Assembly: GCF_000153345.1 (NCBI RefSeq)
Contig: NZ_CH724125.1
Coordinates: 880,344 to 944,343, forward strand
Direction of reading: 5' to 3'
DNA: 64,000 nt
Source of the DNA: Neptuniibacter caesariensis
Lineage (GTDB): Bacteria > Pseudomonadota > Gammaproteobacteria > Pseudomonadales > Balneatricaceae
In this document: positions 1-9,209 of the stretch, in pieces
How the letters are laid out: each line of letters starts with the position of its first letter
How positions within the stretch are numbered: position 1 is the first letter of the stretch
Translations under genes and position numbers: made by a program
Notes under the pieces: generated by a model
Told to the model about the DNA's origin: nothing
Seen by the model: only the letters and a program-made list of their open reading frames with translations
Databases searched by the model: none

Positions 1-1
1 C

Positions 2-130
2 CGCCATGGGGCAATGATGGGTGCAGCAGATTATGCCCATTGGCATGGCTTCTTCGAGTTACAACAGGATCTCTACAAGCTTCAGGAGATTTATAAGAAG
101 CGAATTAAGCATGGGAAAATAGAGGAATAG
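2..130 (+). CDS. C-terminal end of a probable multiheme c-type cytochrome (hydroxylamine-oxidoreductase-like)
   Basis: Only the last 42 codons are present; the frame is open from base 2 to the TAG at 128-130. The tail contains His-rich HWHGFFE, followed by a charged helix rich in Lys and Glu. A histidine/tryptophan block followed by a short helix resembles the C-terminal end of octaheme HAO-like cytochromes, where the histidines act as distal haem ligands. No CXXCH motif is visible because the body of the gene lies outside the window. The assignment is from memory of the family and is weak. It converges with the small gene at 205-552 across a shared hairpin terminator. Confidence 0.35.
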   Translation, partial: RHGAMMGAADYAHWHGFFELQQDLYKLQEIYKKRIKHGKIEE

Positions 131-165
131 GATTAATAGCAGTCAAAACCTGTGAAAATCTGGAG

Positions 166-199
166 AGTTCGGCCGAAGGCATTTATCTTCGGCCGGACT
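166..199. terminator. Bidirectional hairpin terminator
   Basis: A 13-bp stem (166-178 with 187-199, core CGGCCGAAG/CTTCGGCCG, one G-T pair) closes an 8-nt loop. It lies between two convergent genes, with AT-rich flanks on both sides, so it can serve the cytochrome gene and the gene at 205-552. Confidence 0.7.
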
Positions 200-204
200 T
201 AAAT

Positions 205-552
205 TCAATTTAGCAGCTCATCTTTCATGCTTTTTAGTTTTTCCGGGCAGAGGTCCAGATCGATCACCGGAACTTTGTCAGTAATTCTTCGCCCTTCAGG
301 GTTTTCTCTTCTGGAAAAAACCAGCTCTTCGTCGGGTGTTCTAGCTTTTGATTTAACTTTTCGCCGATCTAAGTTTGACTGACGACGCTCTTGGCCTTGA
401 TAGTTTTCTGTTTGATGCTCAATGATCCATTCACTAGCATGTAATATGGTAGGTAGCTCAGGGCTGACTCTGCCTTGATCAGGGCAGGCCCAGTAATAAA
501 CATATCTATAGTTATCTAAATCTTTTATCAGTTTCAATTTATTAACAGGCAT
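205..552 (-). CDS. Conserved-looking hypothetical protein, 115 aa
   Basis: Not recognised. The protein is soluble and very charged, with no signal peptide or membrane segment. The middle is arginine-rich (ERRQSNLDRRK, then SRRENPEGRR), a spacing that recalls short RR-x-x-x-DRR motifs in small regulatory proteins, but no function can be assigned. It has an ATG start and ends at the bidirectional hairpin at 166-199. It stands alone: the next gene in the same direction ends 175 bp upstream behind its own terminator. Confidence 0.6.
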   Translation of the reverse strand: MPVNKLKLIKDLDNYRYVYYWACPDQGRVSPELPTILHASEWIIEHQTENYQGQERRQSNLDRRKVKSKARTPDEELVFSRRENPEGRRITDKVPVIDLDLCPEKLKSMKDELLN

Positions 553-686
553 AGGACAGACTACTTTCCTTGTAGTGATGAGTTAAGCTCGCAACTCGAG
601 CTTTTAGCAAATCATACTGGGTTGATCAGTCAGTCAAAATAGGAATAATTCTTAATTTATTCGTGGAATTTGCCTGTAGAAATAAC

Positions 687-708
687 AAAGCCTCCAGAAG
701 GAGGCTTT
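687..708 (-). terminator. Rho-independent terminator of the purine permease gene
   Basis: A perfect 9-bp stem AAAGCCTCC/GGAGGCTTT around an AGAA loop lies 19 bp past the stop codon of the permease, followed on the minus strand by GTTATTTCTA. Confidence 0.85.
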
Positions 709-726
709 GATCAAGCATCGTTAGGC

Positions 727-2019
727 TTAGCCGTAGAAGGCCATCTTAACGATAAACAGGAGTGGCAGGATCAGCATTGCAGAGTTCAGCGCACTGATAC
801 GCCCAGTCAGAATCTTCAGTGCAGAGTAGGAGATAAAGCCAAGCGCAATACCTGTGGTAATTGAGAAGGTCAGCGGCATAGTCACGGCTGCGATCACAAC
901 CGGTGCGGCTTCAGTAATATCATCCCAGTCGATTTTAACCAGGCTATGCGTCATCAATACCGCAACAAAGAACAGCGCAGGTGCTGTCGCGTAAGCCGGG
1001 ATAGTGCCCGCCAATGGAGACAAGAACAGGGATAACAGGAACAGGATACCGACAACCACAGCGGTCAGACCCGTACGGCCACCGACAGCGATACCCGCAC
1101 CCGATTCAATGTAGCTGGTAGTCGTCGATGTACCCATGACTGCGCCCGCCATAGTAGCACCAGAGTCAGCCATCAGGGCGCGGCCCAGACGGGGTAGTTT
1201 GTTATCTTTATCCAGAAGATCACCTTTCTGCGCTACGGCGATCAGGGTGCCGGACGTGTCGAACAGGTCAACAAACAGGAAGGAGAAAACAATCGCAATC
1301 AGGCCAACTTCGAATGCTGCTGCAATATCCAGCTCAGCAAATGTTGGAGCCAGGCTTGGTGGCGCAGAAACAATACCGTTCATCTCAACCTGACCTGCCA
1401 GAACACTGATCGCTGTGATCAGTAGAATACCGATCATGACAGAGCCGGTTACTTGCTTATGGAACAGAGCCGCAATCACAACAAAGCCCAGGCAGGCCAT
1501 TATCGCGCCCCAGCTAGTCATATCACCGATTGTTACCAGTGTAGCCGGATTATCGACGACGATACCCGCATTTTTAAGGGCGATGAACGCAAGGAACAGA
1601 CCGATACCTGCACCAATACCGCCACGAAGCGATAGAGGGATACTGTGAATGATCCATTCGCGAATACGGAATACGGAAAGCAGGAAGAAGCAGACACCGG
1701 AAAGGAAAACTGCACCTAAGGCGACTTGCCAGCTGTATCCCATCTGACCGACTACAGTAAAACTGAAGAAGGCGTTCAGTCCCATGCCCGGAGCCATAGC
1801 GACAGGGTAGTTAGCCCATAACCCCATGATCAGACAGCCGATCGCAGCAGCCAGACAGGTCGCAACGAAAACCGCGCCCTGATCCATGCCGGCAGCGGCT
1901 AGCATGCTCGGGTTAACAAAGATGATATAAGCCATGGTCAGGAAGGTTGTGATCCCTGCAATGACTTCCGTTTTAACGGTCGTATTGTGTTCTTTGAGTT
2001 TGAAGAGTTTTTCCAGCAT
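727..2019 (-). CDS. NCS2-family purine (adenine/guanine/hypoxanthine) permease, AzgA/GhxP/PbuG branch
   Basis: Proton-driven uptake of a purine base across the inner membrane. About 430 residues with 12-14 hydrophobic segments. The N-terminal block EVIAGITTFLTMAYIIFVNP and the motifs APGMGLNAFF and DLFDTSGTL (with GTSTTTSYIESGAGI later) are hallmarks of the AzgA-type branch (COG2252) rather than the xanthine/uracil branch. The frame opens 13 codons earlier, but I choose the ATG at 2019 because AGAAGG lies at a normal distance upstream and the family starts with MLEKLFKLKEH-like sequence. It is monocistronic with a strong terminator. The exact substrate cannot be read from sequence. Confidence 0.9.
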   Translation of the reverse strand: MLEKLFKLKEHNTTVKTEVIAGITTFLTMAYIIFVNPSMLAAAGMDQGAVFVATCLAAAIGCLIMGLWANYPVAMAPGMGLNAFFSFTVVGQMGYSWQVALGAVFLSGVCFFLLSVFRIREWIIHSIPLSLRGGIGAGIGLFLAFIALKNAGIVVDNPATLVTIGDMTSWGAIMACLGFVVIAALFHKQVTGSVMIGILLITAISVLAGQVEMNGIVSAPPSLAPTFAELDIAAAFEVGLIAIVFSFLFVDLFDTSGTLIAVAQKGDLLDKDNKLPRLGRALMADSGATMAGAVMGTSTTTSYIESGAGIAVGGRTGLTAVVVGILFLLSLFLSPLAGTIPAYATAPALFFVAVLMTHSLVKIDWDDITEAAPVVIAAVTMPLTFSITTGIALGFISYSALKILTGRISALNSAMLILPLLFIVKMAFYG

Positions 2020-2190
2020 GGTAGGCCTTCTGCTCTCTAGTGAAAGAAAGCACCGCATTTTAGCCGGAAATCAATCAAAAGTCGTAGAAAAAACGTTCAT
2101 TTTTTATGGAAAAGGATGAACAAAATCAAGCAACGATAAATAAACCGTCACATATCTGAGGCCACCTTCCACTCTGCTGCACTCGATAAG

Positions 2191-3621
2191 TCAAAGGATC
2201 GCCACGGCTAAACTCAGAAAAATCAGGAAACCTAGTGTATCGGTTGCGCCCGTAATAATAACGCTGCTGCCTAACGCCGGATCTTGCCCCAGAGATTTTA
2301 AAGCAATGGGGATGCCGACACCGATAATCGCTGCAAACAGCATGGTGCAGAACATCGCCAGCAGCATAACAAAGGCCAGGCTAAGATCCTGATAGAGTAA
2401 AAGCGTAATTATACCGGTGACTGTTCCCCATAATGCACCGTTAACCAGCGCAACGGAAAACTCTTTCTTGACCAGCTGGAGTCGATTAGAACGGTCCAAC
2501 TGTTTTGTGGCTAACCCTCTGATGACCAGGGCTACCACCTGGTTGCCCGCGTTACCGCCGATATTGGCGGTAATGGGCAACAGCGCAGCTAAAGTAACGA
2601 CTTGGCTGATAATCGCGTCGAACTGGTCGATAATGCGCGAAGCGATAAACACGATCAGTAGATTCAATGCGATCCAGGGCCAGCGGTTTTTCGCGGACTT
2701 AGATATTGGATCAAACAGGTTTTCTTCCCTGTTCAGGCCCGCCTGAAGTAATACTTTCCGTTGCGCTATCTCATCGATCAGGTCGAGAAGCGCTGAAACC
2801 CTGAGTACGCCGACCAATTTCCCATGCGCATTAATGACAGGAGCGACAATCAGTTCGTAACGTTCGAAACTAGAGGCGGCTTCTTCAGCTGAATCCCGGG
2901 TATGGAAGCTCAACGGGTTTGTATCTATGACCTCTGAAATGGGTATGTCTCCGCTCTTCGTTAACAGATCTTCGAGCGCGAGGGTGCCTTTAAGCAGTCC
3001 GTTGTCGTCAACGACCATGATCTTACCGGCATTTTGCGGGAGTTCACCCTGACGTCGAAAAAAACGCAGTACCACATCCAGCGATATATCATCCCGCACT
3101 ACCGGCAGATCAAACTCCATCCAGGCTCCGACACTGTCTTCTGGGAAGCCCATGGCAGAGCGAACTTGTTGACGCTCTTCTTCAGAAAGAGAGGAGAGCA
3201 GATCCGGGATAACATCTTGTGGAAGTTCCTGGACCAGATCGACGATCTCATCACTTTCCAGGTGTTGAGCGGCGGCAGTCAGGTCTTCTGTCTCTGAGGC
3301 AGACACGACTTCATGACGGACTGAATCAGATAGTTCCAGCAGGGTAGCCCCTGCATGTTCATCGCCAATCAGATGCCAGACTATCCCGCGTTGCTCTGGT
3401 GGGATTGATTCCAGCAATAGCGCAATATCAGCGGGGTGTAACCGATTGATCAATAACTCAAGTTCAGCGAGGTGCTGACGATGGGTCAGTGATTCGACTA
3501 AGGCGTGTTTGGGCTGTTGGTTTTGCTTATGCAGCCAAGCCTCCACTACATCGTTGCGATTGATCATCGCCTGAATATGCTGAATGGCTTGCGAGGGTTC
3601 GCTGAAGCGCGGGTCTGACAA
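2191..3621 (-). CDS. mgtE: Magnesium transporter MgtE
   Basis: Mg2+ channel/transporter of the inner membrane. Order of domains: an N-terminal superhelical MgtE-N domain (about residues 30-130, with LHPADIALLLE and ELPQDVIPDLL repeats), two CBS domains (about 135-265) that sense cytosolic Mg2+, the connecting 'plug' helix, then five transmembrane helices (about 290-476) with the conserved pore sequence NIGGNAGNQ. Length of 476 aa is near the usual 450-480. The open frame begins at a TTG codon (3621-3619); GGTGG and GAGCT lie upstream, and a later start cannot be excluded. Confidence 0.92.
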   Translation of the reverse strand: MSDPRFSEPSQAIQHIQAMINRNDVVEAWLHKQNQQPKHALVESLTHRQHLAELELLINRLHPADIALLLESIPPEQRGIVWHLIGDEHAGATLLELSDSVRHEVVSASETEDLTAAAQHLESDEIVDLVQELPQDVIPDLLSSLSEEERQQVRSAMGFPEDSVGAWMEFDLPVVRDDISLDVVLRFFRRQGELPQNAGKIMVVDDNGLLKGTLALEDLLTKSGDIPISEVIDTNPLSFHTRDSAEEAASSFERYELIVAPVINAHGKLVGVLRVSALLDLIDEIAQRKVLLQAGLNREENLFDPISKSAKNRWPWIALNLLIVFIASRIIDQFDAIISQVVTLAALLPITANIGGNAGNQVVALVIRGLATKQLDRSNRLQLVKKEFSVALVNGALWGTVTGIITLLLYQDLSLAFVMLLAMFCTMLFAAIIGVGIPIALKSLGQDPALGSSVIITGATDTLGFLIFLSLAVAIL

Positions 3622-3719
3622 AGCTCAGTTTCCACCAAAATACTTGAGTATCGGTGAAAAATATGACGGATATGTTGCGACCGGGCAGGGACTATTGTGT
3701 ATTAGGAAGTACTAAGTAA

Positions 3720-3742
3720 AGCCCGGGAGCTGATCCCGGGCT
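3720..3742 (-). terminator. Rho-independent terminator downstream of the TbpB-like gene
   Basis: A 9-bp stem AGCCCGGGA/TCCCGGGCT with a 5-nt loop is followed on the minus strand by TTTACTT. It lies 20 bp beyond the stop of the reading frame 3763-3960 and 198 bp beyond the stop of the gene at 3941-4789, which supports the view that the transcript was meant to cover both. Confidence 0.8.
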
Positions 3743-3762
3743 AGAGAAGTCAGCCTATTCTA

Positions 3763-3960
3763 TTACGCATCCGGTACATCAACTGGACCGTCGACATCCC
3801 CAATTTCCATGCCCGGAACGGACCTGAAGAGTGTTTGACGATCAATACTTCCAGCAGCAGGACCACCATAGGTTTTGGTTATATCGATCATACCAGCGAC
3901 TTTATCAGCTGTTTGCCGAAGATGCACCATCACCGACCGCTCACAGACGCACTGCGGCAT
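3763..3960 (-). pseudogene. Probable out-of-frame C-terminal remainder of the TbpB-like gene
   Basis: This frame overlaps the last 20 bp of the gene at 3941-4789 and runs to just before its terminator. From about residue 17 it reads TADKVAGMIDITK, which looks like the strand that usually ends TbpB-type barrels (a 'fFG..A..vaG.fdi' pattern). Upstream, family-like pieces are split over the other two frames (GDGASSANS in the frame of 3941; IFGKQ in the third). I infer that one or more frameshifts separated the barrel end from its gene, or that there are sequencing errors. It is unlikely to be an independent gene. Confidence 0.4.
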
Positions 3961-4789
3961 TTAACTGCTCAGAGTTCGCCGAGAAATTAATGCCATTGAC
4001 AGACCCGTTTGTAACGTTAAACCCGTTGCCAGTTCCTTTCGCATCGTAGAAAGTGCCATTCCAGGTATTTGGGCCAAAGTTTATCGTTAAGCTGAAGAGC
4101 CCGCCGTCTTTGATAACGCCATTATAAGTAGCTGTTGGGTTAGCGAAGGCGAAAGCGTTTAGCTGGTCCAGGGAGGTTGTGATTCCACCATAGATCTGGC
4201 CGTTTGAGGAATAACTTTCTGAATTGTAGCTGTACCAGCCGGTGTAAGGATACGGGGAAGGGTAAGGTGATGAATAATACATTACATATCCGGTTGCCCC
4301 GCTCTCCTTATTGTAGGTGTACATATTCCCGTAATCACCATCGTGGGCTCCTTCCATGCCATCGATACCAAAACTTTCTGTATCGTTTCCATTGACTTGG
4401 AAGCCTCCAGTCAGCCCCCCTTGGTATGGGCCATTGGAGAAATGGCTGGGATTTGCATCAATATTTACAAAGCCTACATCGTCATCGGCGCTGCTACCAT
4501 AGTCGCCTGAAATCTCAGCAAAGCCACAGTATGTCCCAGCGCTGCATGCACCATCATTCACTGGATTATTGAATCCAAGTTCATTCTGCTCATTACGTCT
4601 GTATTCATCTCCGGGAGAGGAGCCAAAAGAGAGAGAGTTAGTATTGAATTCTCCACCCGCTGCTGTGGAGTAGTTTCGACCCCATGGGCCGTATTCAAAG
4701 ACTGAATCTTCTTTATCTGTATTCGCAATCGCCAAAGGCGAAGTTAAAGCGGTCGCTACGGAGATTGCTACTAATCTCTTATCGAACAT
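3941..4789 (-). CDS. Secreted beta-barrel protein, transferrin-binding-protein-B-like, probably missing its natural C-terminus
   Basis: 282 aa with a clear Sec signal peptide (MFDKRLVAIS..., cleavage probably after LAIA-N at about residue 23). The mature part is rich in Gly, Asn, Tyr and Ser. The stretch near residues 225-265 (LTINFGPNTWNGTF, then GSVNGINF) resembles the eight-stranded TbpB-like barrel domain found in many marine secreted proteins. There is no lipobox cysteine, so it is periplasmic or exported rather than a lipoprotein. The barrel-closing strand is not in this frame but partly in the frame at 3763-3960. It is a single gene with its own terminator; the ligand is unknown. Confidence 0.6.
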   Translation of the reverse strand: MFDKRLVAISVATALTSPLAIANTDKEDSVFEYGPWGRNYSTAAGGEFNTNSLSFGSSPGDEYRRNEQNELGFNNPVNDGACSAGTYCGFAEISGDYGSSADDDVGFVNIDANPSHFSNGPYQGGLTGGFQVNGNDTESFGIDGMEGAHDGDYGNMYTYNKESGATGYVMYYSSPYPSPYPYTGWYSYNSESYSSNGQIYGGITTSLDQLNAFAFANPTATYNGVIKDGGLFSLTINFGPNTWNGTFYDAKGTGNGFNVTNGSVNGINFSANSEQLNAAVRL

Positions 4790-5047
4790 AGTATTTCCCT
4801 GTCTGTGTTGGCGACCCAGCTCCTAGAGAACCTAGGCGGGTAATGGTGATTTAACTAGTAAGACTATAGCTATTTATATTTTTTTGAAGTGTACCAAGGT
4901 ACAGTAGTACAAAAATCAACCTACCGTTCTTGGTTTTTTATAAATTATTCAATAAGTTGCCGCATAAAAAATTGCTAAAAATTTTTCTCGATTCTTTTTA
5001 CTGGGAGAAGAGAGGGGGCTCGATTAAGCGCTTGTGTGCTAGTGGCA

Positions 5048-6238
5048 TCAAAGCAGGTTGCAGATCTTTTCGATAAGCTGTTGCTCTGTTTTTATAATGG
5101 GCTGGTCTTTTAGTTGTATAGAAAAGCCTATCGCTTTATCTGTAAAACTGCTGTTATTCAGTAGCCGGTTAATATCGTAACAGACGGCTTTAGGTCCTTT
5201 GTCTGATCTACCTCGTAATCCAACACCTAGCTTTTCGACAATGACTGTATTCATGTTCTGCTCCATGTGCGTAGGCAGCAGAATAAGTGGGGTTCCTTGT
5301 TGTAAGGATTCAGAGATCGTTCCTTTACCTGCGTGACAGATCATCAGATCAGCAGCTTTCAGCATATGGGCCATATCGAAAGGCTGAACGCTAAAGGTGA
5401 TTCCTTTCTTCGAGTAGCGCTGCATAATTTCCGGCTTTAGATTTGCGCAGTAACAGATAACATTGGCATCGGTTTCAACCAATGCGTCTAATGCGACAGG
5501 GCAGTTAGGGCTGTGCGCCCGGAGGTAAGCAAGAACATTTTTTTTATGGTTGTCCGGCCAGGTTAATATTTCTTGGTTCTGTTCCGTGTTTTCGAACTGA
5601 AAGTAATGGTTGGTTTCCTGACTACGCGGATGTATGTCCAGATCCGGAAGGCTGGAGATCAGTGCCAAATCATGTTGATAAAGATCAGACAGATATTTCA
5701 CCGGCGGATAATTGAGTGACCGACATACTTCATTGATATGATGGACCACCTTTTCTTCGCTGAGTTGAGCTGCCCTGTCAGCCCCACTAACGCCGGGCAG
5801 CATATTTAGGGCGGCTGTTCCTGGCTCAGGCTCTGAGAAACCGCTGCCAATCACGACTTTCTTAAAGCTCAGCCCTCTGGCAGCTAGCATGGCTGTGGGG
5901 GCGTAATCAAAAAGCATCAGGTCCGGTTGGGTGAGTGTAAAAAGTCCCTGCCAACTGCGCACCATCCCTTTCAGGAGTTTAGGGCTTTGAAAACCACGGG
6001 TTAGCATAATACAAGGCAGTGAAGCGGTTTTCGGCTGGTTGGATTGCATGCTTCTAAAAGCAGGCGAAGGAACGATATTGACACCCGAAGGCCAGTTGAA
6101 GTTTTCTACGTTCGTTGGATCGTTCAACGCCAGGGTGACTCTGTGACCTTTTTCGTTAAGCTCTGATGCAATGACAGACAGATAGCTTAAATGGCCTAAT
6201 CCAGCCCCTAGCTCCCATGCGATTAAAATATTAGCCAT
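5048..6238 (-). CDS. Glycosyltransferase of the UDP-glycosyltransferase (GT1) type
   Basis: GT-B fold enzyme transferring sugar from a nucleotide sugar to an unknown acceptor. The N-terminal GAGLGHLSYLSVIASEL loop matches the acceptor-side G-x-G-H motif. The C-terminal donor-binding signature HAGKGTISESLQQGTPLILLP-like block (about residues 306-327; key residues H, G, S/E and the trailing LPTHMEQ with its E and Q) is typical of GT1 enzymes. Length of 396 aa fits. There is no membrane segment. No sugar-nucleotide or lipid genes are adjacent, so the acceptor cannot be guessed. It is divergent from the binding-protein gene at 6366. Confidence 0.8.
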   Translation of the reverse strand: MANILIAWELGAGLGHLSYLSVIASELNEKGHRVTLALNDPTNVENFNWPSGVNIVPSPAFRSMQSNQPKTASLPCIMLTRGFQSPKLLKGMVRSWQGLFTLTQPDLMLFDYAPTAMLAARGLSFKKVVIGSGFSEPEPGTAALNMLPGVSGADRAAQLSEEKVVHHINEVCRSLNYPPVKYLSDLYQHDLALISSLPDLDIHPRSQETNHYFQFENTEQNQEILTWPDNHKKNVLAYLRAHSPNCPVALDALVETDANVICYCANLKPEIMQRYSKKGITFSVQPFDMAHMLKAADLMICHAGKGTISESLQQGTPLILLPTHMEQNMNTVIVEKLGVGLRGRSDKGPKAVCYDINRLLNNSSFTDKAIGFSIQLKDQPIIKTEQQLIEKICNLL

Positions 6239-6365
6239 CTGTACTGCCCATCTGAAACGTCGAATCTTAACTTAGCTTGTTTAAATGTCAGTTTCTAGCC
6301 TTTGCAGCAACATCGGTTTGCCCGTCTATACTTCCTTTACATCTATCTTGAGAGGCCAATGCTTG

Positions 6366-7202
6366 ATGCGAGATCTCTTCAGAATCAGCGTATTGATCGT
6401 CTGTTTGGTATTCGTAGTACCGGCTTCAGCGAATGATAAAACGATTATCATGGGCTATAAGGCAATCGCCAAACAGCCGCTTATTGGTGATGCTGAGAAT
6501 AATGCCGGCCTTTATAAAGACCTTTTCAGTCAAGCCGCTGCAAAGATCGGCTACCAACTGAAAATTGTCAGGATTCCTAAAAAACGTCTGCACTTCGAAC
6601 TTGCCCAGGGTAATGTCGATTTCTACCCGGGCTCCTCGTTCTCTCAGAAACGCGCTGATTATCTTTATTACCTGCCGAACGGCTTGCAAACCAAAGAGGT
6701 ATTGGTGTCGTTGTTAGAACAACCGGAAATAACTGATATGAACGCGGCGAAAGGAACCCTGATTGTTGAACTGGGGAGTAGCAAATTAGAGTGGGACCAA
6801 CTTTATCCATCCATCAACATTGTGCAGTTAGGGAAGCTTTCTTTAGACACGGTGATTAAAGGCCTTAAAGCGCGACGTGGCGACTTTTATATTGCTGATA
6901 TCGAAATTGTTGATCATTACAAAAAACAGCACCAGCTTAATAGCTACGCCGACATAGGGATCAGGATTCATTATCAGGCAATTAATAAGCAATTCATTCC
7001 AATGAATATGGGATTTTCGCGTCGTTCCAGACTCTTTTCAGAGCAGCCTAATCATGCTTTCGACCCTGAGAAGAGGGTAAGTATAGATAACTTCACTACG
7101 GTTGTTGAAAAGCGAAGTGTTGCATATCAGTTTCATCAAGCCCTAGAGGAGATGCGTAAACAGGGGGAAACGCAAAAGCTCTACGAAAAATACTTTAAGT
7201 AG
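6366..7202 (+). CDS. Periplasmic solute-binding protein, family 3 (amino-acid-type)
   Basis: 278 aa. I choose the ATG at 6366 because it starts a signal peptide (MRDLFRISVLIVCLVFVVPASA, cleavage before ND) and has AGAGG 10 bases upstream; the frame itself opens earlier at 6285. The mature protein has the alternating alpha/beta pattern of SBP_bac_3, with AGLYKDLFSQAAAKIGYQ near the N-terminus and a C-terminal amphipathic helix ending LYEKYFK. No ABC permease or ATPase lies next to it, so it is an orphan. It could serve a distant transporter or the chemoreceptor encoded 134 bp downstream (inference). Confidence 0.8.
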   Translation: MRDLFRISVLIVCLVFVVPASANDKTIIMGYKAIAKQPLIGDAENNAGLYKDLFSQAAAKIGYQLKIVRIPKKRLHFELAQGNVDFYPGSSFSQKRADYLYYLPNGLQTKEVLVSLLEQPEITDMNAAKGTLIVELGSSKLEWDQLYPSINIVQLGKLSLDTVIKGLKARRGDFYIADIEIVDHYKKQHQLNSYADIGIRIHYQAINKQFIPMNMGFSRRSRLFSEQPNHAFDPEKRVSIDNFTTVVEKRSVAYQFHQALEEMRKQGETQKLYEKYFK

Positions 7203-7336
7203 TTTCTGAGTGCAGTGTCAGTTTGATTCTTTCATGAACTTTATAGCCAAAATAGCCTTTATCTTCCTTTTCTTTCGCTGAAAACAGTATCGATCTAACG
7301 TCATGGATAACTATAAAAATAATTGAGGTAATCCCC

Positions 7337-9070
7337 ATGACTCGTTGGTTGCGTCACCTGAAAGTAACCACCCGCATTATGGCGTTGGCTGTTGTGCTGG
7401 TTGGGGTAAAGGTGGCTGTTTTATCGTTTTTGCTGATGGAACTGGATCAGATCGGTCAGCGTAGTTTGCTACAGCAGGAGAAAGTAGCGGAACAAAATGA
7501 CTGGATTAACCGTGAAGCGGAATTGATCGCGGTGCAATCGCAGACGCAGGAACTACTGCAGCAAGCACAGCGCCTGCAAAAGACCTATTCCGATATGCTG
7601 TTCTGGTATTTCGATGGCAGTATTACCCAATACTATGAATCATTAAACAAGGCTGGAAGCTCTGCGGACCAGCTTGAGCAGCGCTTAGCTTCGATGGCGA
7701 TGGATGCTGACGCAGGACCGATGGTGAAACCGATGTTGCAGAATCTATCCGACTATCGGGGCATCATGGATGGTGCCATTAAATACTATCAGCAGGGGCG
7801 GGCTAATATGGCTGCAGCTGAAATTAGCGATGCCCATCTGATTGTCCAGAATATGAATGACCAGCTTTTAGGATTGACCGCTCTGTTTCAAGAGCGCCTT
7901 AGAACCGCCAACCTTGAAGTTGAGAATGCGCTGGATAAAACCCTTGATGCCAGCATGGTGGTGAAGGAAAGCAGTGAACAATCCAGTCTTCGTATAGAGG
8001 AGATCACCTGGTCTACACTCATACTGCTGGTGGTCTCAGTGCCTCTTTCAGTGTTTATCGCCTTTCTGATTATCTCTTCCATCACCGGCCCATTAAAGCG
8101 ATTGCGACAGCAACTGCTTATCATTGAAAACGAAAGTGACCTGACTCAGCCGCTTAACCTTGATGGCCGGGATGAGATTCGTGAGATGTCGGAGGCAACT
8201 CAAAATTTACTGGCGAAGTTGCGGACGACTTTAACCGATGTGGGGGTGATGGCGTCGCAGCTCAAATCTACAGCGGATAACAGCTATCAGGTTAGCCTGG
8301 AAACTCACCAACAAAGCACAGAGCAGCAGATGCAGAGTGAAGGCATTGCTTCGGCTGCCGCACAACTAGGTGCCAGTGCCGAAGATATCTCCCGTACCAC
8401 CCGTGAAGGGCTAGCGTTTGTTGAGAATGTGCAGATGGCGGCAGAGAAAGGCCAGGTTGATGTACAGGCTACCGCGAAATCGATTGATAAGTTAGCTGAC
8501 CAGTTTGTTCGGGTAGAAACCACTGTTCGGGATTTGGTAGGGCAGAGTGATTCGATTGGCAGGGTACTGGATGTAATTCGGGATATCGCTGAACAGACTA
8601 ATCTATTGGCACTGAATGCAGCCATTGAAGCGGCAAGGGCTGGAGAGCAGGGCCGTGGCTTTGCTGTGGTTGCAGATGAGGTGCGAACCCTTGCGCAACG
8701 TACCAGCCAGTCTACCGATGAGATTCAGCATATGGTTGAGTCGCTACAAAAACAATCACGTCAGGCAATTACTTCTTTGGATGAAAACCGCAGTCAGGTG
8801 GATAAAGGGGTGCGTTTATCACAGCAGGCTGAAGCCTCACTCTCGCGCATTCAACAGGAGATGCAGACCCTGATCGATATGAATCAGTCGATAGCGATCA
8901 TTACCGATGAGCAGCAACAAGCGGTTTTAAGCGTCGATGAAAGCGTGCAGATGGTTCGTGAGCTGGCTAGCCATGTGGAAAATCGGGCGTCAGATTCAAA
9001 AGTGGTCAATGAAGAGCTGAACACCATGGCAGAAGTGTTGCAGACCAAGCTTCTGGCATTCAGGCACTAA
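7337..9070 (+). CDS. Methyl-accepting chemotaxis protein
   Basis: 577-aa transmembrane chemoreceptor. TM1 is at about 13-35, followed by a ~180-residue helical periplasmic sensor rich in Gln and Ala, TM2 (about 222-247), a HAMP domain ([13 protein letters not shown] onward) and the cytoplasmic signalling coiled coil. The kinase-contact tip is the near-invariant block starting [20 protein letters not shown] (about residue 417). A GAGG ribosome site precedes the ATG. There is no C-terminal CheR-tethering pentapeptide. The ligand is unknown; the orphan binding protein just upstream is a possible partner. Confidence 0.93.
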   Translation: MTRWLRHLKVTTRIMALAVVLVGVKVAVLSFLLMELDQIGQRSLLQQEKVAEQNDWINREAELIAVQSQTQELLQQAQRLQKTYSDMLFWYFDGSITQYYESLNKAGSSADQLEQRLASMAMDADAGPMVKPMLQNLSDYRGIMDGAIKYYQQGRANMAAAEISDAHLIVQNMNDQLLGLTALFQERLRTANLEVENALDKTLDASMVVKESSEQSSLRIEEITWSTLILLVVSVPLSVFIAFLIISSITGPLKRLRQQLLIIENESDLTQPLNLDGRDEIREMSEATQNLLAKLRTTLTDVGVMASQLKSTADNSYQVSLETHQQSTEQQMQSEGIASAAAQLGASAEDISRTTREGLAFVENVQMAAEKGQVDVQATAKSIDKLADQFVRVETTVRDLVGQSDSIGRVLDVIRDIAEQTNLLALNAAIEAARAGEQGRGFAVVADEVRTLAQRTSQSTDEIQHMVESLQKQSRQAITSLDENRSQVDKGVRLSQQAEASLSRIQQEMQTLIDMNQSIAIITDEQQQAVLSVDESVQMVRELASHVENRASDSKVVNEELNTMAEVLQTKLLAFRH

Positions 9071-9209
9071 GGCTTATAAGCGACTCGATAAAACAGTAGT
9101 TTTAATAAGGAGAAAAAGTGAAGCATTAAGGCTTAGGGTTAATTCTCGACGTTAATTGGGGTAGTGTTGCAGGCTAAACAGGTCTTTACCCGCGGATAGA
9201 CAAGCCTTA

